Below are positions 41,297-49,573 of a stretch of 58,051 nt of DNA, piece by piece. The notes beneath the pieces were generated by a model. The model saw only the letters and a list, made by a program, of their open reading frames with translations. It had not been told where the DNA came from and made no database searches. The translations under genes and the position numbers were made by a program. Every line of letters starts with the position of its first letter. Position 1 is the first letter of the stretch. Source of the stretch: Parcubacteria group bacterium GW2011_GWB1_44_7 (GTDB taxonomy: Bacteria; Patescibacteria; Paceibacteria; UBA9973; DSPV01); NCBI GenBank assembly GCA_000999175.1, contig LCJJ01000004.1:1-58051 (forward strand). Reading direction: 5' to 3'.

Positions 41297-41302
41297 TATA
41301 AT
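41297..41302 (+). promoter_or_regulatory. -10 box of the isomerase gene
   Basis: TATAAT ends eight bases before the ATG at 41311, so the transcript is near-leaderless. No well-spaced -35 was found; TTGTCA at 41267-41272 is too far (24 bases). Confidence 0.5.
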
Positions 41303-41310
41303 AAAAATTA

Positions 41311-42285
41311 ATGAAAACATTTGAAGAGATAATGGCTGATTTTCCACAGCAGTTCGCTTTTGAGCCGTTAGTAAAAAATGCCGAGCTATTGCCAAAAGCG
41401 GAAAGTTTTATAGTCGGCGGCATGGGCGGCTCTCATTTGGCGGCGGATTTAATCAAAGCAGCCGAACCGACCTTGGATTTAATCGTTCACAAAAATTACG
41501 GCTTGCCTGTATTGCCGTCCAAAGAGAATGTTGCGAAAAAGATATTTATTGCCGTTTCTTATTCCGGCAATACCGAAGAAACTTTGGACTTTGCCGAACA
41601 AGCGCTGGCAGAAAAATACGCGCTGGCTATTATATCCAAGGGCGGGAAATTAATTGCTTTCGCCCGAAAAAACAATTTGCCGCATATTATTTTACCCGAG
41701 GTCCGCTTCGCCGATGGACAAGTTGATTTACCGCCGCGAATGGCAACCGGTTTTGTAATGACGGCGTTGTTGCGGTTAATGGGAAAGGAGAAAAAAATTG
41801 GAGAATTAAAAACCGCTAATTTTTTCACCGCGCCGGACAAAAAAATTGCCGACGAGATTGGCGGCAGAATTCCTCTTTTCTATGCTTCTGAACAAAATGG
41901 GGCGATTGCCAATTATTGGAAAATTATTATCAATGAAACGAGCAAGCGACCGGCTTTTGCCAATGTCTTTCCGGAACTGAATCACAATGAAATGGCGAGT
42001 TTTGCCAGTGGCAACCATATTAAAGATTTTATTTTTATTTTTCTTAAAGACGAAGACGACAATCCGCGAATAACAAAAAGAATGGCAGTAACCAAACAAA
42101 CGCTTTCGGAACTCGGCGGCAATATTTCGGAAATTAATTTAATTGGCGGCAATCGTTGGGAAAAAATCATCAATTCAGCCATTGCCGCTCACTGGACCGC
42201 TTATTATATTGCCCGCGCCAAAAACCTTGAGCCTCTTGCCACGCCAATGATAGAAAAGTTTAAAAAACTGATTGCCAATCATTAA
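41311..42285 (+). CDS. Bifunctional phosphoglucose/phosphomannose isomerase (SIS domain)
   Basis: The 324-residue enzyme interconverts glucose-6-P or mannose-6-P with fructose-6-P. Two SIS-like halves are visible: IVGGMGGSHLAADLI, VSYSGNTEETLDFAEQAL, AIISKGGKLIAFARKN. Conserved PPRMATGFVMTALLR, ELNHNEMASF and AAHWTAYYIARA blocks follow. PGI/PMI of this type is common where no classical PGI exists. It could feed mannose-6-P into the sugar-acid pathway. It stands alone with its own promoter. Confidence 0.9.
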   Translation: MKTFEEIMADFPQQFAFEPLVKNAELLPKAESFIVGGMGGSHLAADLIKAAEPTLDLIVHKNYGLPVLPSKENVAKKIFIAVSYSGNTEETLDFAEQALAEKYALAIISKGGKLIAFARKNNLPHIILPEVRFADGQVDLPPRMATGFVMTALLRLMGKEKKIGELKTANFFTAPDKKIADEIGGRIPLFYASEQNGAIANYWKIIINETSKRPAFANVFPELNHNEMASFASGNHIKDFIFIFLKDEDDNPRITKRMAVTKQTLSELGGNISEINLIGGNRWEKIINSAIAAHWTAYYIARAKNLEPLATPMIEKFKKLIANH

Positions 42286-42382
42286 CTCTTGCTTTTTTTG
42301 ACATTTTCTGATAGGATATTGGCATCCATCCAATAAGGTTTTATATGGGTGGATTGTAGTTATTATTCATAATTTTAAAACA

Positions 42383-42448
42383 ATGGCTGACGAAACAAAA
42401 CCGGTTCCTCCTACGCAACCGACCGAAAGTGACGAGAAAACTAAGTAG
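42383..42448 (+). CDS. Very short ORF, 21 residues
   Basis: The frame encodes MADETKPVPPTQPTESDEKT, then K. It is hydrophilic and Pro/Thr/Glu-rich. A strong terminator starts 4 bases after its stop, and the region upstream holds an ATCCATCC/GGGTGGAT inverted repeat (42324-42353). A TTGACA lies at 42298-42303, but no proper -10 was seen. It may be a real microprotein, a leader peptide or chance. Confidence 0.3.
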   Translation: MADETKPVPPTQPTESDEKTK

Positions 42449-42452
42449 TCAC

Positions 42453-42483
42453 AAAATCCCCCCGCCCAAGGCGGGGGGATTTT
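42453..42483 (+). terminator. Strong Rho-independent terminator
   Basis: A 14-bp stem (AAAATCCCCCCGCC, loop CAA, and its complement to 42483) ends in a T-run. It stands before the tRNA-Asp gene. Confidence 0.9.
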
Positions 42484-42535
42484 GCTTTTGGTAAATTATC
42501 TTGATAAGATATCTTTTATTAATTAGTTTAATAAT

Positions 42536-42607
42536 GCGGCTGTAGCTCAACGGTAGAGCACTCGCCTGTCACGCGAGAGGTCGTGGGGTCAGCACCCATC
42601 AGCCGCG
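42536..42607 (+). tRNA. tRNA-Asp (GTC)
   Basis: The acceptor stem pairs GCGGCTG (42536-42542) with CAGCCGC (42600-42606). The anticodon arm CTCGC-CTGTCAC-GCGAG gives anticodon GTC. D arm and variable region are normal. The T loop is unusual: GTCAGCA in place of the usual TTCRANY. T54 and A58 are both replaced by G. The discriminator is G, and CCA is not encoded. Confidence 0.9.
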
Positions 42608-42610
42608 CTC

Positions 42611-42639
42611 TTTACTTTTTCCTTTGCTTTTGCTATTTT
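42611..42639 (+). promoter_or_regulatory. Promoter of the rpsN operon
   Basis: TTTACT (42611-42616), 17 bases, then TATTTT (42634-42639), preceded by TG as an extended -10. The layout matches the rplC promoter. The hairpin at 42648-42671 follows. Confidence 0.6.
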
Positions 42640-42647
42640 AATGGAAC

Positions 42648-42671
42648 GAATGAGTCCCAACGGACTCGTTT
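42648..42671 (+). promoter_or_regulatory. Leader hairpin of rpsN, shared with rplC
   Basis: GAGTCC (42652-42657) and GGACTC (42662-42667) form the stem, extended by A-T and wobble pairs. T's follow. The surrounding sequence ACGAATGAGTC and the distance to the ATG match the leader of rplC (48047-48066). Confidence 0.65.
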
Positions 42672-42679
42672 TAATCAAG

Positions 42680-42865
42680 ATGGCGAAAAAATCAGTTATA
42701 GCCAGAGCGCTCAAAAAACCCAAATTCAGCAGCCGGATTGTCCGGCGCTGTTTCCGTTGCGGCCGAAAGAACGGCTTTATGAGAGATTTTGGCTTGTGTC
42801 GAATTTGTTTTCGCGAATACGCCAATGAAGGTATGATTCCCGGCATCAAAAAATCTTCTTGGTAA
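42680..42865 (+). CDS. rpsN: Ribosomal protein uS14, zinc-binding type
   Basis: The ATG at 42680 gives the 61-residue zinc type. [13 protein letters not shown] is the normal start; the ATG 39 bases upstream would include the leader hairpin. Four zinc cysteines are C24, C27, C40 and C43 (RCFRCGRKN..., LCRICF). It binds the head of the 30S subunit. It is the first gene of the S14-S8-L6-L18-S5-L15-secY-adk-map block, which here comes before the L3 block. Confidence 0.95.
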   Translation: MAKKSVIARALKKPKFSSRIVRRCFRCGRKNGFMRDFGLCRICFREYANEGMIPGIKKSSW

Positions 42866-42869
42866 AATC

Positions 42870-43262
42870 ATGGTAAAAGATAATTTATCCAATTTCATAG
42901 TCGTTTTGAAAAACGCCAGCGGCACTGACAAATCGTCAGTGTTATTTCCGCAATCAAAATTAATCCTGGCTGTCGCTGAAACATTGCAACGAGCCGGTTT
43001 TGTAAAATCCTTCGCCAAGAAAAGCAAAAAGCGCGGTAAATTCGTAGAGGTGGAACTATTGAAGAAAACAAGCGGGCCAGCCATCAAAAACATCAAACGA
43101 ATTTCCACCAGAGCCAAAAGAATATATCGTCGAACGGCGGATATCCGGCCAGTCAGGAACGGCTTCGGCGTCAGCGTTATTTCCACCAATCAAGGTCTTT
43201 TAACGGACAGGGAGGCGCGCAAACAAAAACTCGGCGGCGAGGTTTTGTTTGAAATCTGGTAA
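42870..43262 (+). CDS. rpsH: Ribosomal protein uS8
   Basis: The 130-residue protein has the C-terminal signature region RPVRNGFGVSVISTNQGLLT, then REARKQKLGGEVL. It binds helix 21 of 16S rRNA and is a core assembly protein of the 30S platform. Length is normal. It starts 4 bases after rpsN. In E. coli S8 represses the spc operon by binding its mRNA. No such site could be recognised here. Confidence 0.95.
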   Translation: MVKDNLSNFIVVLKNASGTDKSSVLFPQSKLILAVAETLQRAGFVKSFAKKSKKRGKFVEVELLKKTSGPAIKNIKRISTRAKRIYRRTADIRPVRNGFGVSVISTNQGLLTDREARKQKLGGEVLFEIW

Positions 43263-43278
43263 ATTTTAAATTTGAAAC

Positions 43279-43812
43279 ATGTCTAGATTAGCGAAAAAAC
43301 CGATTCCCATTCCCGATAAAGTGTCCGTCAAAATCAACGGCGGCGAAATAACGGCTAAAGGTCCGGCCGGCGAAGTCTGCCGTCATTTTAACCCAGACAT
43401 CATTATTGCCGAAAAAGACAACGCTATCGTGCTAACGCCTCGGACCGAAACAAAAAACACGATGGCTCTTTGGGGCACTTACGGTTCGGAAATAAAAAGT
43501 ATGCTCAAAGGCGTGGTTACGCCCTTCACAAAAAAATTGATAGTGGAAGGTATCGGTTTCAAATCGGAAGTTAAGGGCAGTGAATTAATTTTTTCTCTCG
43601 GCTTTACTCATCAAGTAAAAATATCGATTCCCAAAGGAATTAATGTCACGGCGGTAAAAAACCTTATCACGGTTTCCGGCGTGGATAAAGAATTGGTTGG
43701 CCGTTTTGCCGCGGAAATCAGAGCGCTCAAAAAACCGGAACCCTACAAAGGCAAAGGTATTCGTTATGAAGGCGAAGTGATTAGAAGAAAAGAAGGAAAG
43801 AAAACAGTTTAG
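43279..43812 (+). CDS. rplF: Ribosomal protein uL6
   Basis: The 177-residue protein starts with MSRLAKKPIPIPDKVSVKIN and has the C-terminal motif KKPEPYKGKGIRYEGEVIRR, which identifies L6. It lies near the factor-binding site of the large subunit. Spacing to its neighbours is 16 and 24 bases. Confidence 0.95.
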   Translation: MSRLAKKPIPIPDKVSVKINGGEITAKGPAGEVCRHFNPDIIIAEKDNAIVLTPRTETKNTMALWGTYGSEIKSMLKGVVTPFTKKLIVEGIGFKSEVKGSELIFSLGFTHQVKISIPKGINVTAVKNLITVSGVDKELVGRFAAEIRALKKPEPYKGKGIRYEGEVIRRKEGKKTV

Positions 43813-43836
43813 AAAAATTATAATTACTAATTTCCA

Positions 43837-44178
43837 ATGTCTAAAAAACAAGACGAAAAAAGAATAAGGAGACATAAACGAATTCGCGCTAAAATTGCCG
43901 GCACCGCGGAACGGCCTCGTTTGTCAGTTTTTAAGTCCAATAAATATCTTTACGCCGAAATTATTGACGATGTTGCCGGTCGAACTTTGGCGGCGGCTTC
44001 ATCTTTAGAATTTAACAAAAAAGTAAAAGATGAGGCGCGAGAAGTCGGCAAAACCATCGCTCAACGAGCCGGTGACAAAAAAATTAAAAAGATTGTTTTT
44101 GACCGCGGCGGTTATGTTTACACCGGCAAAGTAAAAGCTTTGGCGGATGGCGCGCGCGACGGCGGCTTGGTTTTTTAG
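43837..44178 (+). CDS. rplR: Ribosomal protein uL18
   Basis: The 113-residue protein carries [20 protein letters not shown] near the start and [20 protein letters not shown] near the end, the L18 pattern. It binds 5S rRNA and docks it in the central protuberance. It is placed in the usual spc order after L6. Confidence 0.95.
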   Translation: MSKKQDEKRIRRHKRIRAKIAGTAERPRLSVFKSNKYLYAEIIDDVAGRTLAAASSLEFNKKVKDEAREVGKTIAQRAGDKKIKKIVFDRGGYVYTGKVKALADGARDGGLVF

Positions 44179-44201
44179 GAAAATCTTGATAAGTTTGAAC
44201 T

Positions 44202-44774
44202 ATGACTGAACAACCGGAAATAAAAAAAATAGGGACAGCGCCGATTTCGGCGACCAGGCCGCCCAAAAATGTTTTTAGGCGCCACGGTCGCGGTCAAATG
44301 CGCGACGGTCGTGTTAAATCGGAATTTGACCAAAAAACTCTTGAGGTCCGGAGGGTAACGCGCGTTGTTGCCGGAGGCAAGCGTTTTAACTTCAGCGTCG
44401 CTTTAGTGCTCGGCAATCGCAAGGGTTCAGTCGGTATCGGAATGGGCAAAGGCGCTGACACCGCTTTGGCCATTGATAAAGCGACCAGGGATGCCAAGAA
44501 AAATATGATTAAAATCAATTTAACAAAAACCGGCTCCATTGCTCATCGAGTGGAAGCGAAATATTCCAGCGCCATTGTTATGCTTCAACCTTCGCCCGGC
44601 CGCGGCATTATCGCCGGCAGCGCCGTTAGAACCGTTATAGAATTAGCCGGTATCAAGAGTATAGTCGGAAAAATTTTTTCCGGTAGCAAAAATAAATTAA
44701 ATATCGCCCGCGCCACTGTTAAGGCGCTCTCGGAATTACCAATCGACCAAAACCATGCAATTCCACAATCTTAA
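44202..44774 (+). CDS. rpsE: Ribosomal protein uS5
   Basis: The 190-residue protein has the signature VTRVVAGGKRFNFSVALVLG, then GSVGIGMGKG, and HRVEAKYSSAIVMLQPSPGR. It is part of the decoding-region proofreading surface. Its N-terminus is slightly longer than in E. coli. The last 20 bases overlap rplO. rpmD (L30), which lies between S5 and L15 in most bacteria, is absent, a trait of this group. Confidence 0.95.
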   Translation: MTEQPEIKKIGTAPISATRPPKNVFRRHGRGQMRDGRVKSEFDQKTLEVRRVTRVVAGGKRFNFSVALVLGNRKGSVGIGMGKGADTALAIDKATRDAKKNMIKINLTKTGSIAHRVEAKYSSAIVMLQPSPGRGIIAGSAVRTVIELAGIKSIVGKIFSGSKNKLNIARATVKALSELPIDQNHAIPQS

Positions 44775-45198
44775 AAGAACTCATCCCAACAAACGTTCCG
44801 TGGCCATTGGCCGCGGCGGCCGGCGCGGCAAAACCTCGGGCCGCGGCGGCAAAGGCCAAACCGCCCGCGCCGGCCACAAAGTTAGGCCGGAAATCCGCGA
44901 CTTAATCAAAAAATTGCCGAAACTGCGCGGTCGGGGAAAAAACATTAATCGAAGTTTTGAAAAAAGACCGGCGGTTTTTAATATCAATGTTTTGGAAAAA
45001 AATTTCATTGAGGGCGAAACGGTTAGTCCAAAAACTTTGGTTGCCAAAAATTTGCTTCAAACGATAAGCGGCCAATTACCCAAAGTTAAAATTCTTGGCA
45101 ACGGGCAACTCTCTAAAAAGTTAATCATTGAGAATTGTTTAATTTCTCAAAACGCCCGAACAATTATTGAGAAAGCCGGCGGTTCCAAAAAAAATTAG
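44755..45198 (+). CDS. rplO: Ribosomal protein uL15
   Basis: The 147-residue protein has the glycine- and arginine-rich N-terminus with RGGRRGKTSGRGGKGQTARA and the C-terminal INVLEKNF and NARTIIEKAGG parts. The flexible N-terminal tail enters the large subunit. It overlaps rpsE by 20 bases and precedes secY by 24 bases. Confidence 0.94.
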   Translation: MQFHNLKRTHPNKRSVAIGRGGRRGKTSGRGGKGQTARAGHKVRPEIRDLIKKLPKLRGRGKNINRSFEKRPAVFNINVLEKNFIEGETVSPKTLVAKNLLQTISGQLPKVKILGNGQLSKKLIIENCLISQNARTIIEKAGGSKKN

Positions 45199-45222
45199 TA
45201 TCATTCGCATATTGGCATCGTT

Positions 45223-46497
45223 ATGTTAAGCAAATTTTTAGAAAAATTAAAGCTGATGCTTCAGGATAAAGTTCTCCGCCAAAGAGCGTTGTTCACTTTG
45301 GCGATTCTGGTGATTTTCCGAGTGTTGGCCACTATTCCCATTCCGAGCATTGACCACGAAAAACTGGCGGCCTTTTTTTCCAACAACCAATTTCTTGGAC
45401 TTTTGGATATTTTTTCCGGCGGCGGTTTGTCTAACCTTTCCATCGTGATGCTTGGCGTCGGACCTTACATTACCGCCTCCATCATTATGCAGCTTTTGAC
45501 TATGATGTCCCCGAAACTAAAAGCGATTTATCACGAAGAGGGTGAAGCCGGCCGAAAAAAATTCAGCCAATGGTCGCGGTTGTTGTCCGTCCCGCTTTGT
45601 ATAGCTAATGGTCTTGGCTTTTTGTTGCTTCTTCAGAAACAAGGAGCGATTCCGGATGTCGGCACTTTCGGTTTTGCGGTTAATGTTTTGACTGTTTCCG
45701 CCGGTTCCATACTTTTGATGTGGCTGGGCGAATTGGTGACGGAATTTGGTATAGGCAACGGCGTGTCTTTAATAATTTTCGCCGGCATTGTCGCTCAAAT
45801 TCCTTCCACCTTCAGCCAATTAATTTTTACTTTTGACCCGGCGCAAATTCCGACTTATCTCGCTTTTCTGGCGGCGGCTTTGATAATAATTTTTGCCGTA
45901 GTTTTTATTACCGAAGCCGAGCGGCCAATACCGATTACTTACGCCAAACGAGTGAGGGGCATGAAAGTCTACGGCGGCATTTCCACCTATTTGCCGTTGC
46001 GGGTCAATCAAGCCGGCGTCATTCCGATTATTTTCGCCCTTTCTATTTTGCTTTTGCCCCAAATGGTTTTAAATTTTTTGGCAGCGGTCAATAATACAAC
46101 CATTAAAGCAATATCTGATTTTATTTTGAACATTTTAAGCAATCAGTGGTTTTACGCCGCCGCTTATTTCATTCTAGTTTTTCTATTTACTTATTTTTAC
46201 ACGGCGGTAACTTTTGACCCTGATTCCATTTCCACCAACCTACAAAAATCCGGCGCTTTCATTCCCGGCGTGAGACCGGGCAAACCGACCTCCGAACACA
46301 TCGCTAATGTTTTAACTCGCATCACTCTGGTAGGCGCGCTGTTTTTGGGCATTATCGCCGTTTTACCGCTGATAATGAAAGCTTTTACCGGCGCCAACAA
46401 TCTGGCCATCGGCGGCACCGCTTTGCTCATTGTCGTTTCCGTTGTCATTGATCTCGTCAAAAAAATAGAAGCGCAAATTTCCATGAGGGAATACTAA
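45223..46497 (+). CDS. secY: Protein translocase subunit SecY
   Basis: The 424-residue protein has the ten-helix SecY channel. Landmarks are the plug region (IFSGGGLSNLSIVMLGVGPY), TMMSPKLKAIYHEEGEAGRK, GNGVSLIIFAGIV, the loop-4/5 PITYAKRVRG, and IPGVRPGKPTSEHIANVL. It forms the inner-membrane pore with SecE and SecG. It is in the usual position after L15. secD begins at the end of the window. Confidence 0.96.
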   Translation: MLSKFLEKLKLMLQDKVLRQRALFTLAILVIFRVLATIPIPSIDHEKLAAFFSNNQFLGLLDIFSGGGLSNLSIVMLGVGPYITASIIMQLLTMMSPKLKAIYHEEGEAGRKKFSQWSRLLSVPLCIANGLGFLLLLQKQGAIPDVGTFGFAVNVLTVSAGSILLMWLGELVTEFGIGNGVSLIIFAGIVAQIPSTFSQLIFTFDPAQIPTYLAFLAAALIIIFAVVFITEAERPIPITYAKRVRGMKVYGGISTYLPLRVNQAGVIPIIFALSILLLPQMVLNFLAAVNNTTIKAISDFILNILSNQWFYAAAYFILVFLFTYFYTAVTFDPDSISTNLQKSGAFIPGVRPGKPTSEHIANVLTRITLVGALFLGIIAVLPLIMKAFTGANNLAIGGTALLIVVSVVIDLVKKIEAQISMREY

Positions 46498-46535
46498 AAC
46501 CTGCAACTTGCAACTTACAACTTTTCAACTAATAA

Positions 46536-47129
46536 ATGAATCCCCAGACTTTTATTTTCTACGGTCGGTCGGGTTGCGGCAAAGGCACCCAAGCCGATTT
46601 GCTGATTAAATATTTGGCGGAAAAAGAGCCGAACCGCCGGACTCTTTATTTGGAAACGGGAAAATTACTGCGCGAGTTCGCGCTTGAATCCGGCTTTACC
46701 AATGAACTGGTAAAACAGGTTTTAGACCAAGGCGGATTGTTGCCGGAGTTTATGCCGATTTTCGTCTGGAGTAAATTTCTGGCGGACAAAGTTCACGGCG
46801 ACGAGCATTTAGTTTTTGACGGCGTTTGCCGCCGGGCTCATGAAGCGCCAATTTTGGATTCGGCATTAAAATTTTACAAGCGAGACAAACCTATTGTAAT
46901 TTTAATTGAAGTTTCCAAGGAGTGGGCGAAAGAACGCTTGCTTTCGCGGGGCAGAAATGATGACGACCCGGCGGAAATTGAAAGGCGATTGGCTTGGTAC
47001 GAAAAAGATGTCTTGCCGACCCTGAAATTTTTTGAAAACAGTCCCGATTACAAATTTCTGCGAATCAACGGAGAGCAAATCATAGAAAAAGTTCATCAAG
47101 ATATAGTTGGAAAAATTTATAATGATTAA
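46536..47129 (+). CDS. adk: Adenylate kinase-like nucleoside monophosphate kinase
   Basis: The 197-residue kinase has the P-loop GRSGCGKGT (10-18). The lid region is short (RGRNDDDPAEIERRLAWYE), and a DGVCRRAHEAPILD nucleotide-binding segment is present. The position between secY and map is that of adk. The sequence is more divergent than classical Adk: the usual P-loop start GPPGxGKGT reads GRSGCGKGT and the zinc lid is missing. It makes ADP from AMP and ATP. A structured repeat lies between it and map. Confidence 0.85.
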   Translation: MNPQTFIFYGRSGCGKGTQADLLIKYLAEKEPNRRTLYLETGKLLREFALESGFTNELVKQVLDQGGLLPEFMPIFVWSKFLADKVHGDEHLVFDGVCRRAHEAPILDSALKFYKRDKPIVILIEVSKEWAKERLLSRGRNDDDPAEIERRLAWYEKDVLPTLKFFENSPDYKFLRINGEQIIEKVHQDIVGKIYND

Positions 47130-47137
47130 ACAGCTCC

Positions 47138-47231
47138 AAGAACTAAATTTTAAAAATTCCTTAACCCCAAATTGCTCGGCAGACCTCGCAATTTGGCACG
47201 CCCCCGCCTAGAATTTTTAAAATTTGTTCTT
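47138..47231. repeat. Structured intergenic repeat, copy 1 (between adk and map)
   Basis: Perfect 15-bp arms AAATTTTAAAAATTC (47145-47159) and its complement (47211-47225), extended by AAGAAC/GTTCTT after one unpaired base. An inner hairpin CCAAATTGC/GCAATTTGG (47167-47175/47188-47196) follows, then GGCACGCCCCCGCCTA. A near-identical outer frame occurs at 57286-57371 with a different inner hairpin. Confidence 0.85.
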
Positions 47232-47253
47232 TACGCTGTTTTTTTCAAAATTT

Positions 47254-48021
47254 ATGATTACCATCAAAAAACCCGAGGAAATTGCGATTTTGCGCGAGGG
47301 TGGCAAACGGCACGCAGAAATTCTACGGCAAATAGCGCGGGCGGTAAAGCCGGGAGTATCGTCGATAAAGTTAAATACTCTGGCGGAAAAACTGATTAAA
47401 GAAAACGGCGATGAGGCGGCTTTTTTGGGTTATACGCCCAAAGACGCCAAACGGCCCTATCCGGCGGCGCTGTGCGTTTCAATCAATAATGAAATAGTTC
47501 ACGGCATTCCCAATGAAAAAGAAAAAATTTTAAAAGAAGGCGATATTGTTAGCTTGGATTTAGGTTTGTGTCATGATGGTTTATTCACCGACGCGGCGAT
47601 CACCGTGCCGGTCGGCGAAATTGATGAGTTGGCAAAAAAACTTATTGAAACAACCAAAAAAGCGCTGGCAATCGGCATCGGCGCGGCGCGCGGCAACGGT
47701 TTTGTCGGCAACATCGGCGCCGCCATTGAAAAATTCGTCAAACCTTTTGGTTACGGCATCGTCCGAGATTTGGCCGGCCACGGCATCGGTTATGCCATTC
47801 ATGAACCGCCATTCGTGCCAAATTTCGGCAAAAAAGGCAAAGGCGAGAAGCTTTTGCCCGGTATGGTTTTGGCTATTGAACCGATGTTAAATGAAGGTAC
47901 GGAAGAAGTCGTTTTGGACGAGGACGGTTATACTTACAAAACCGCCGATGGCAAACGCAGCGCCCACTTTGAACACACCGTAGTTATCGCCGATTCCGAC
48001 GCGGAGATTTTGACATCCTAA
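47254..48021 (+). CDS. map: Methionine aminopeptidase, type I
   Basis: The ATG at 47254 is chosen because MITIKKPEEIAILREGG matches the family start. An upstream in-frame ATG adds a hydrophobic piece and would overlap the repeat. The 255-residue metalloprotease has the ligands Asp102, Asp113, His176, Glu209 and Glu240, and the substrate His83. It removes the initiator Met after deformylation, thus working with def. Its stop overlaps the -35 region of the rplC promoter. Confidence 0.95.
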   Translation: MITIKKPEEIAILREGGKRHAEILRQIARAVKPGVSSIKLNTLAEKLIKENGDEAAFLGYTPKDAKRPYPAALCVSINNEIVHGIPNEKEKILKEGDIVSLDLGLCHDGLFTDAAITVPVGEIDELAKKLIETTKKALAIGIGAARGNGFVGNIGAAIEKFVKPFGYGIVRDLAGHGIGYAIHEPPFVPNFGKKGKGEKLLPGMVLAIEPMLNEGTEEVVLDEDGYTYKTADGKRSAHFEHTVVIADSDAEILTS

Positions 48022-48038
48022 GCTTATTTTGCTATCTT
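48010..48038 (+). promoter_or_regulatory. Promoter of the rplC operon
   Basis: TTGACA (48010-48015) and TATCTT (48033-48038) with 17 bases between; TG before the -10. The -35 overlaps the end of map. Transcription should begin near 48045, just before the leader hairpin. Confidence 0.75.
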
Positions 48039-48046
48039 ATTTGATA

Positions 48047-48066
48047 CGAATGAGTCGTCCCGACTC
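48047..48066 (+). promoter_or_regulatory. Leader hairpin of rplC, shared with rpsN
   Basis: GAGTCG (48052-48057), loop TCC, CGACTC (48061-48066), then TGTTTTT. The 5' flank ACGAATGAGTC is identical to the rpsN leader. The hairpin is next to the predicted transcription start. Confidence 0.65.
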
Positions 48067-48075
48067 TGTTTTTAT

Positions 48076-48639
48076 ATGAAATTTATCGTTGCCAAAAAAG
48101 TGAATATGACCGAGGTGTTCAGCGAAGACGGTAAAAATTATCCGGCGACAGTTTTACGCGTGCCAACGACAACAATAACCTCACTTAGAACGGTTGAAAA
48201 AAATGGTTATAGCGCCGTACAAATCGGTTTTGGCAACAAGAAAAAAGGATTTAAGGAATATCGATTGACAACAAACGCTCAAGCACCGACAATTGGCGAA
48301 AAAATTGATGCTTCAATTTTCCAAACGGGCGAATTAGTTACCGTTTCGGCAATTTCCAAAGGCAAAGGTTTTCAAGGGGTGGTAAAACGGCACGGTTTCA
48401 AAGGCGGTCCGCGGACTCACGGCCAAAAACACTCGGAGAGAGAACCAGGAGCAATTGGCGGCGGCGCCCGCGCCGGCGGCCGGGTGGCAAAAGGCATGCG
48501 AATGGCTGGCCGGATGGGCGGCGACAGAATTACCGTGAAAAATCTGCCGGTATTGAAAGTTGATATGGAAAAGAATGAAATTTATTTAGGTGGGGCGGTG
48601 CCGGGGAGAAGGGGAACATTGGTAGAAATTAAAAACTAA
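48076..48639 (+). CDS. rplC: Ribosomal protein uL3
   Basis: The 187-residue protein starts FIVAKKVNMTEVFSEDG and has the signature region VSAISKGKGFQGVVKRHGFK, then GGPRTHGQKHSEREPGAIGG. It is shorter than E. coli L3 (209). It is an early assembly protein near the peptidyl-transferase center. It is the first gene of the second block, and rpsJ (S10), normally upstream, is not here. Confidence 0.95.
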   Translation: MKFIVAKKVNMTEVFSEDGKNYPATVLRVPTTTITSLRTVEKNGYSAVQIGFGNKKKGFKEYRLTTNAQAPTIGEKIDASIFQTGELVTVSAISKGKGFQGVVKRHGFKGGPRTHGQKHSEREPGAIGGGARAGGRVAKGMRMAGRMGGDRITVKNLPVLKVDMEKNEIYLGGAVPGRRGTLVEIKN

Positions 48640-48647
48640 AAGCGTAA

Positions 48648-49304
48648 ATGGAAACCACTGTATACAACCAAGCAGGTCAAGAAACAGGAAAAATAAAACT
48701 TCCTGAGAGTATTTTCGGCGCGCCTTGGAATGCCGATTTGGTCCATCAAGTGGTCGCCTCAATGATTGAAAGCGCCAGAAAACCTTACGCTCACACCAAG
48801 ACCCGCGGCGAAGTGCGCGGCGGCGGCAAGAAACCCTGGCAACAAAAAGGCACGGGCCGCGCCCGGCACGGTTCCATTCGTTCGCCTTTGTGGAGCGGCG
48901 GCGGCGTGGCTCACGGACCGCGGCAAAATGAGGAAAATTTTTACCGTAAAATCAATAAAAAAATGAAAACGGCGGCTTTGCGCGCCATTCTTTCGGCTAA
49001 AGCCCGTGATGGAGAAATTCTTTTAGTGGAAGATATTATTCTCAAAGAACCTAAGGCTCGCGAGGCCAAAACAATCGTCGGCGCTCTGTCAAAAATCAAA
49101 GGTTTTGGCGGCTTGCTTGCTAAAAAAAATAATGCCGCTATTGTGGTATTGCCGACGAAAGACGAAAAAATTAGCCGAGCTTTTGGCAATTTTTCCAATT
49201 TAGAAATAATGGAAGCGAGAAATTTAAATCCGGTTGCCCTTTTAAATTATCGGATGTTGGTGTTCGTCAAACCTCAAACAATCACATGGCCAGGAATAAA
49301 ATAA
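48648..49304 (+). CDS. rplD: Ribosomal protein uL4
   Basis: The 218-residue protein contains the tunnel-loop motif TRGEVRGGGKKPWQQKGTGR and ARHGSIRSPLWSGGGVAHGP, both L4 hallmarks. It lines the peptide exit tunnel. In E. coli, L4 also represses the S10 operon. No such mRNA structure was identified here. The last 19 bases overlap rplW. Confidence 0.95.
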   Translation: METTVYNQAGQETGKIKLPESIFGAPWNADLVHQVVASMIESARKPYAHTKTRGEVRGGGKKPWQQKGTGRARHGSIRSPLWSGGGVAHGPRQNEENFYRKINKKMKTAALRAILSAKARDGEILLVEDIILKEPKAREAKTIVGALSKIKGFGGLLAKKNNAAIVVLPTKDEKISRAFGNFSNLEIMEARNLNPVALLNYRMLVFVKPQTITWPGIK

Positions 49305-49558
49305 TTCGCCCGAGAGTAACTGAAAAAGCTACGACCGTCGCTGAAAACGGCGTTCATGTTTTTGAAGTTGAAAAAGACGCGAATAAAAAAGAAATAGCCG
49401 TCGCTTTCAAAAATCTTTATAAGGTTTCGCCGATTAAAATTAATGTCGCTAAAACTCCCCGCAAGCAAGTGTTTATTCGCGGAAAAAAAGGTTTCAAAGC
49501 CGGCGGCAAAAAAGCCTATGTGTATCTCAAGAAAGGAGAAAAGATAGAAATAATCTAA
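49286..49558 (+). CDS. rplW: Ribosomal protein uL23
   Basis: The 90-residue protein starts MARNKIIRPRVTEKATTVAE and contains VFEVEKDANKKEIAVAFKNL and a final VYLKKGEKIEII. It sits at the exit of the tunnel and is the docking site of trigger factor and SRP. It overlaps rplD and precedes rplB by 15 bases. Confidence 0.94.
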   Translation: MARNKIIRPRVTEKATTVAENGVHVFEVEKDANKKEIAVAFKNLYKVSPIKINVAKTPRKQVFIRGKKGFKAGGKKAYVYLKKGEKIEII

Positions 49559-49573
49559 TTAAAATTTAATTTT

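Noticed and set aside
47573..47890. A 105-residue frame inside map
   Set aside because: It is in another frame of a well-supported metalloprotease gene with all metal ligands in place.
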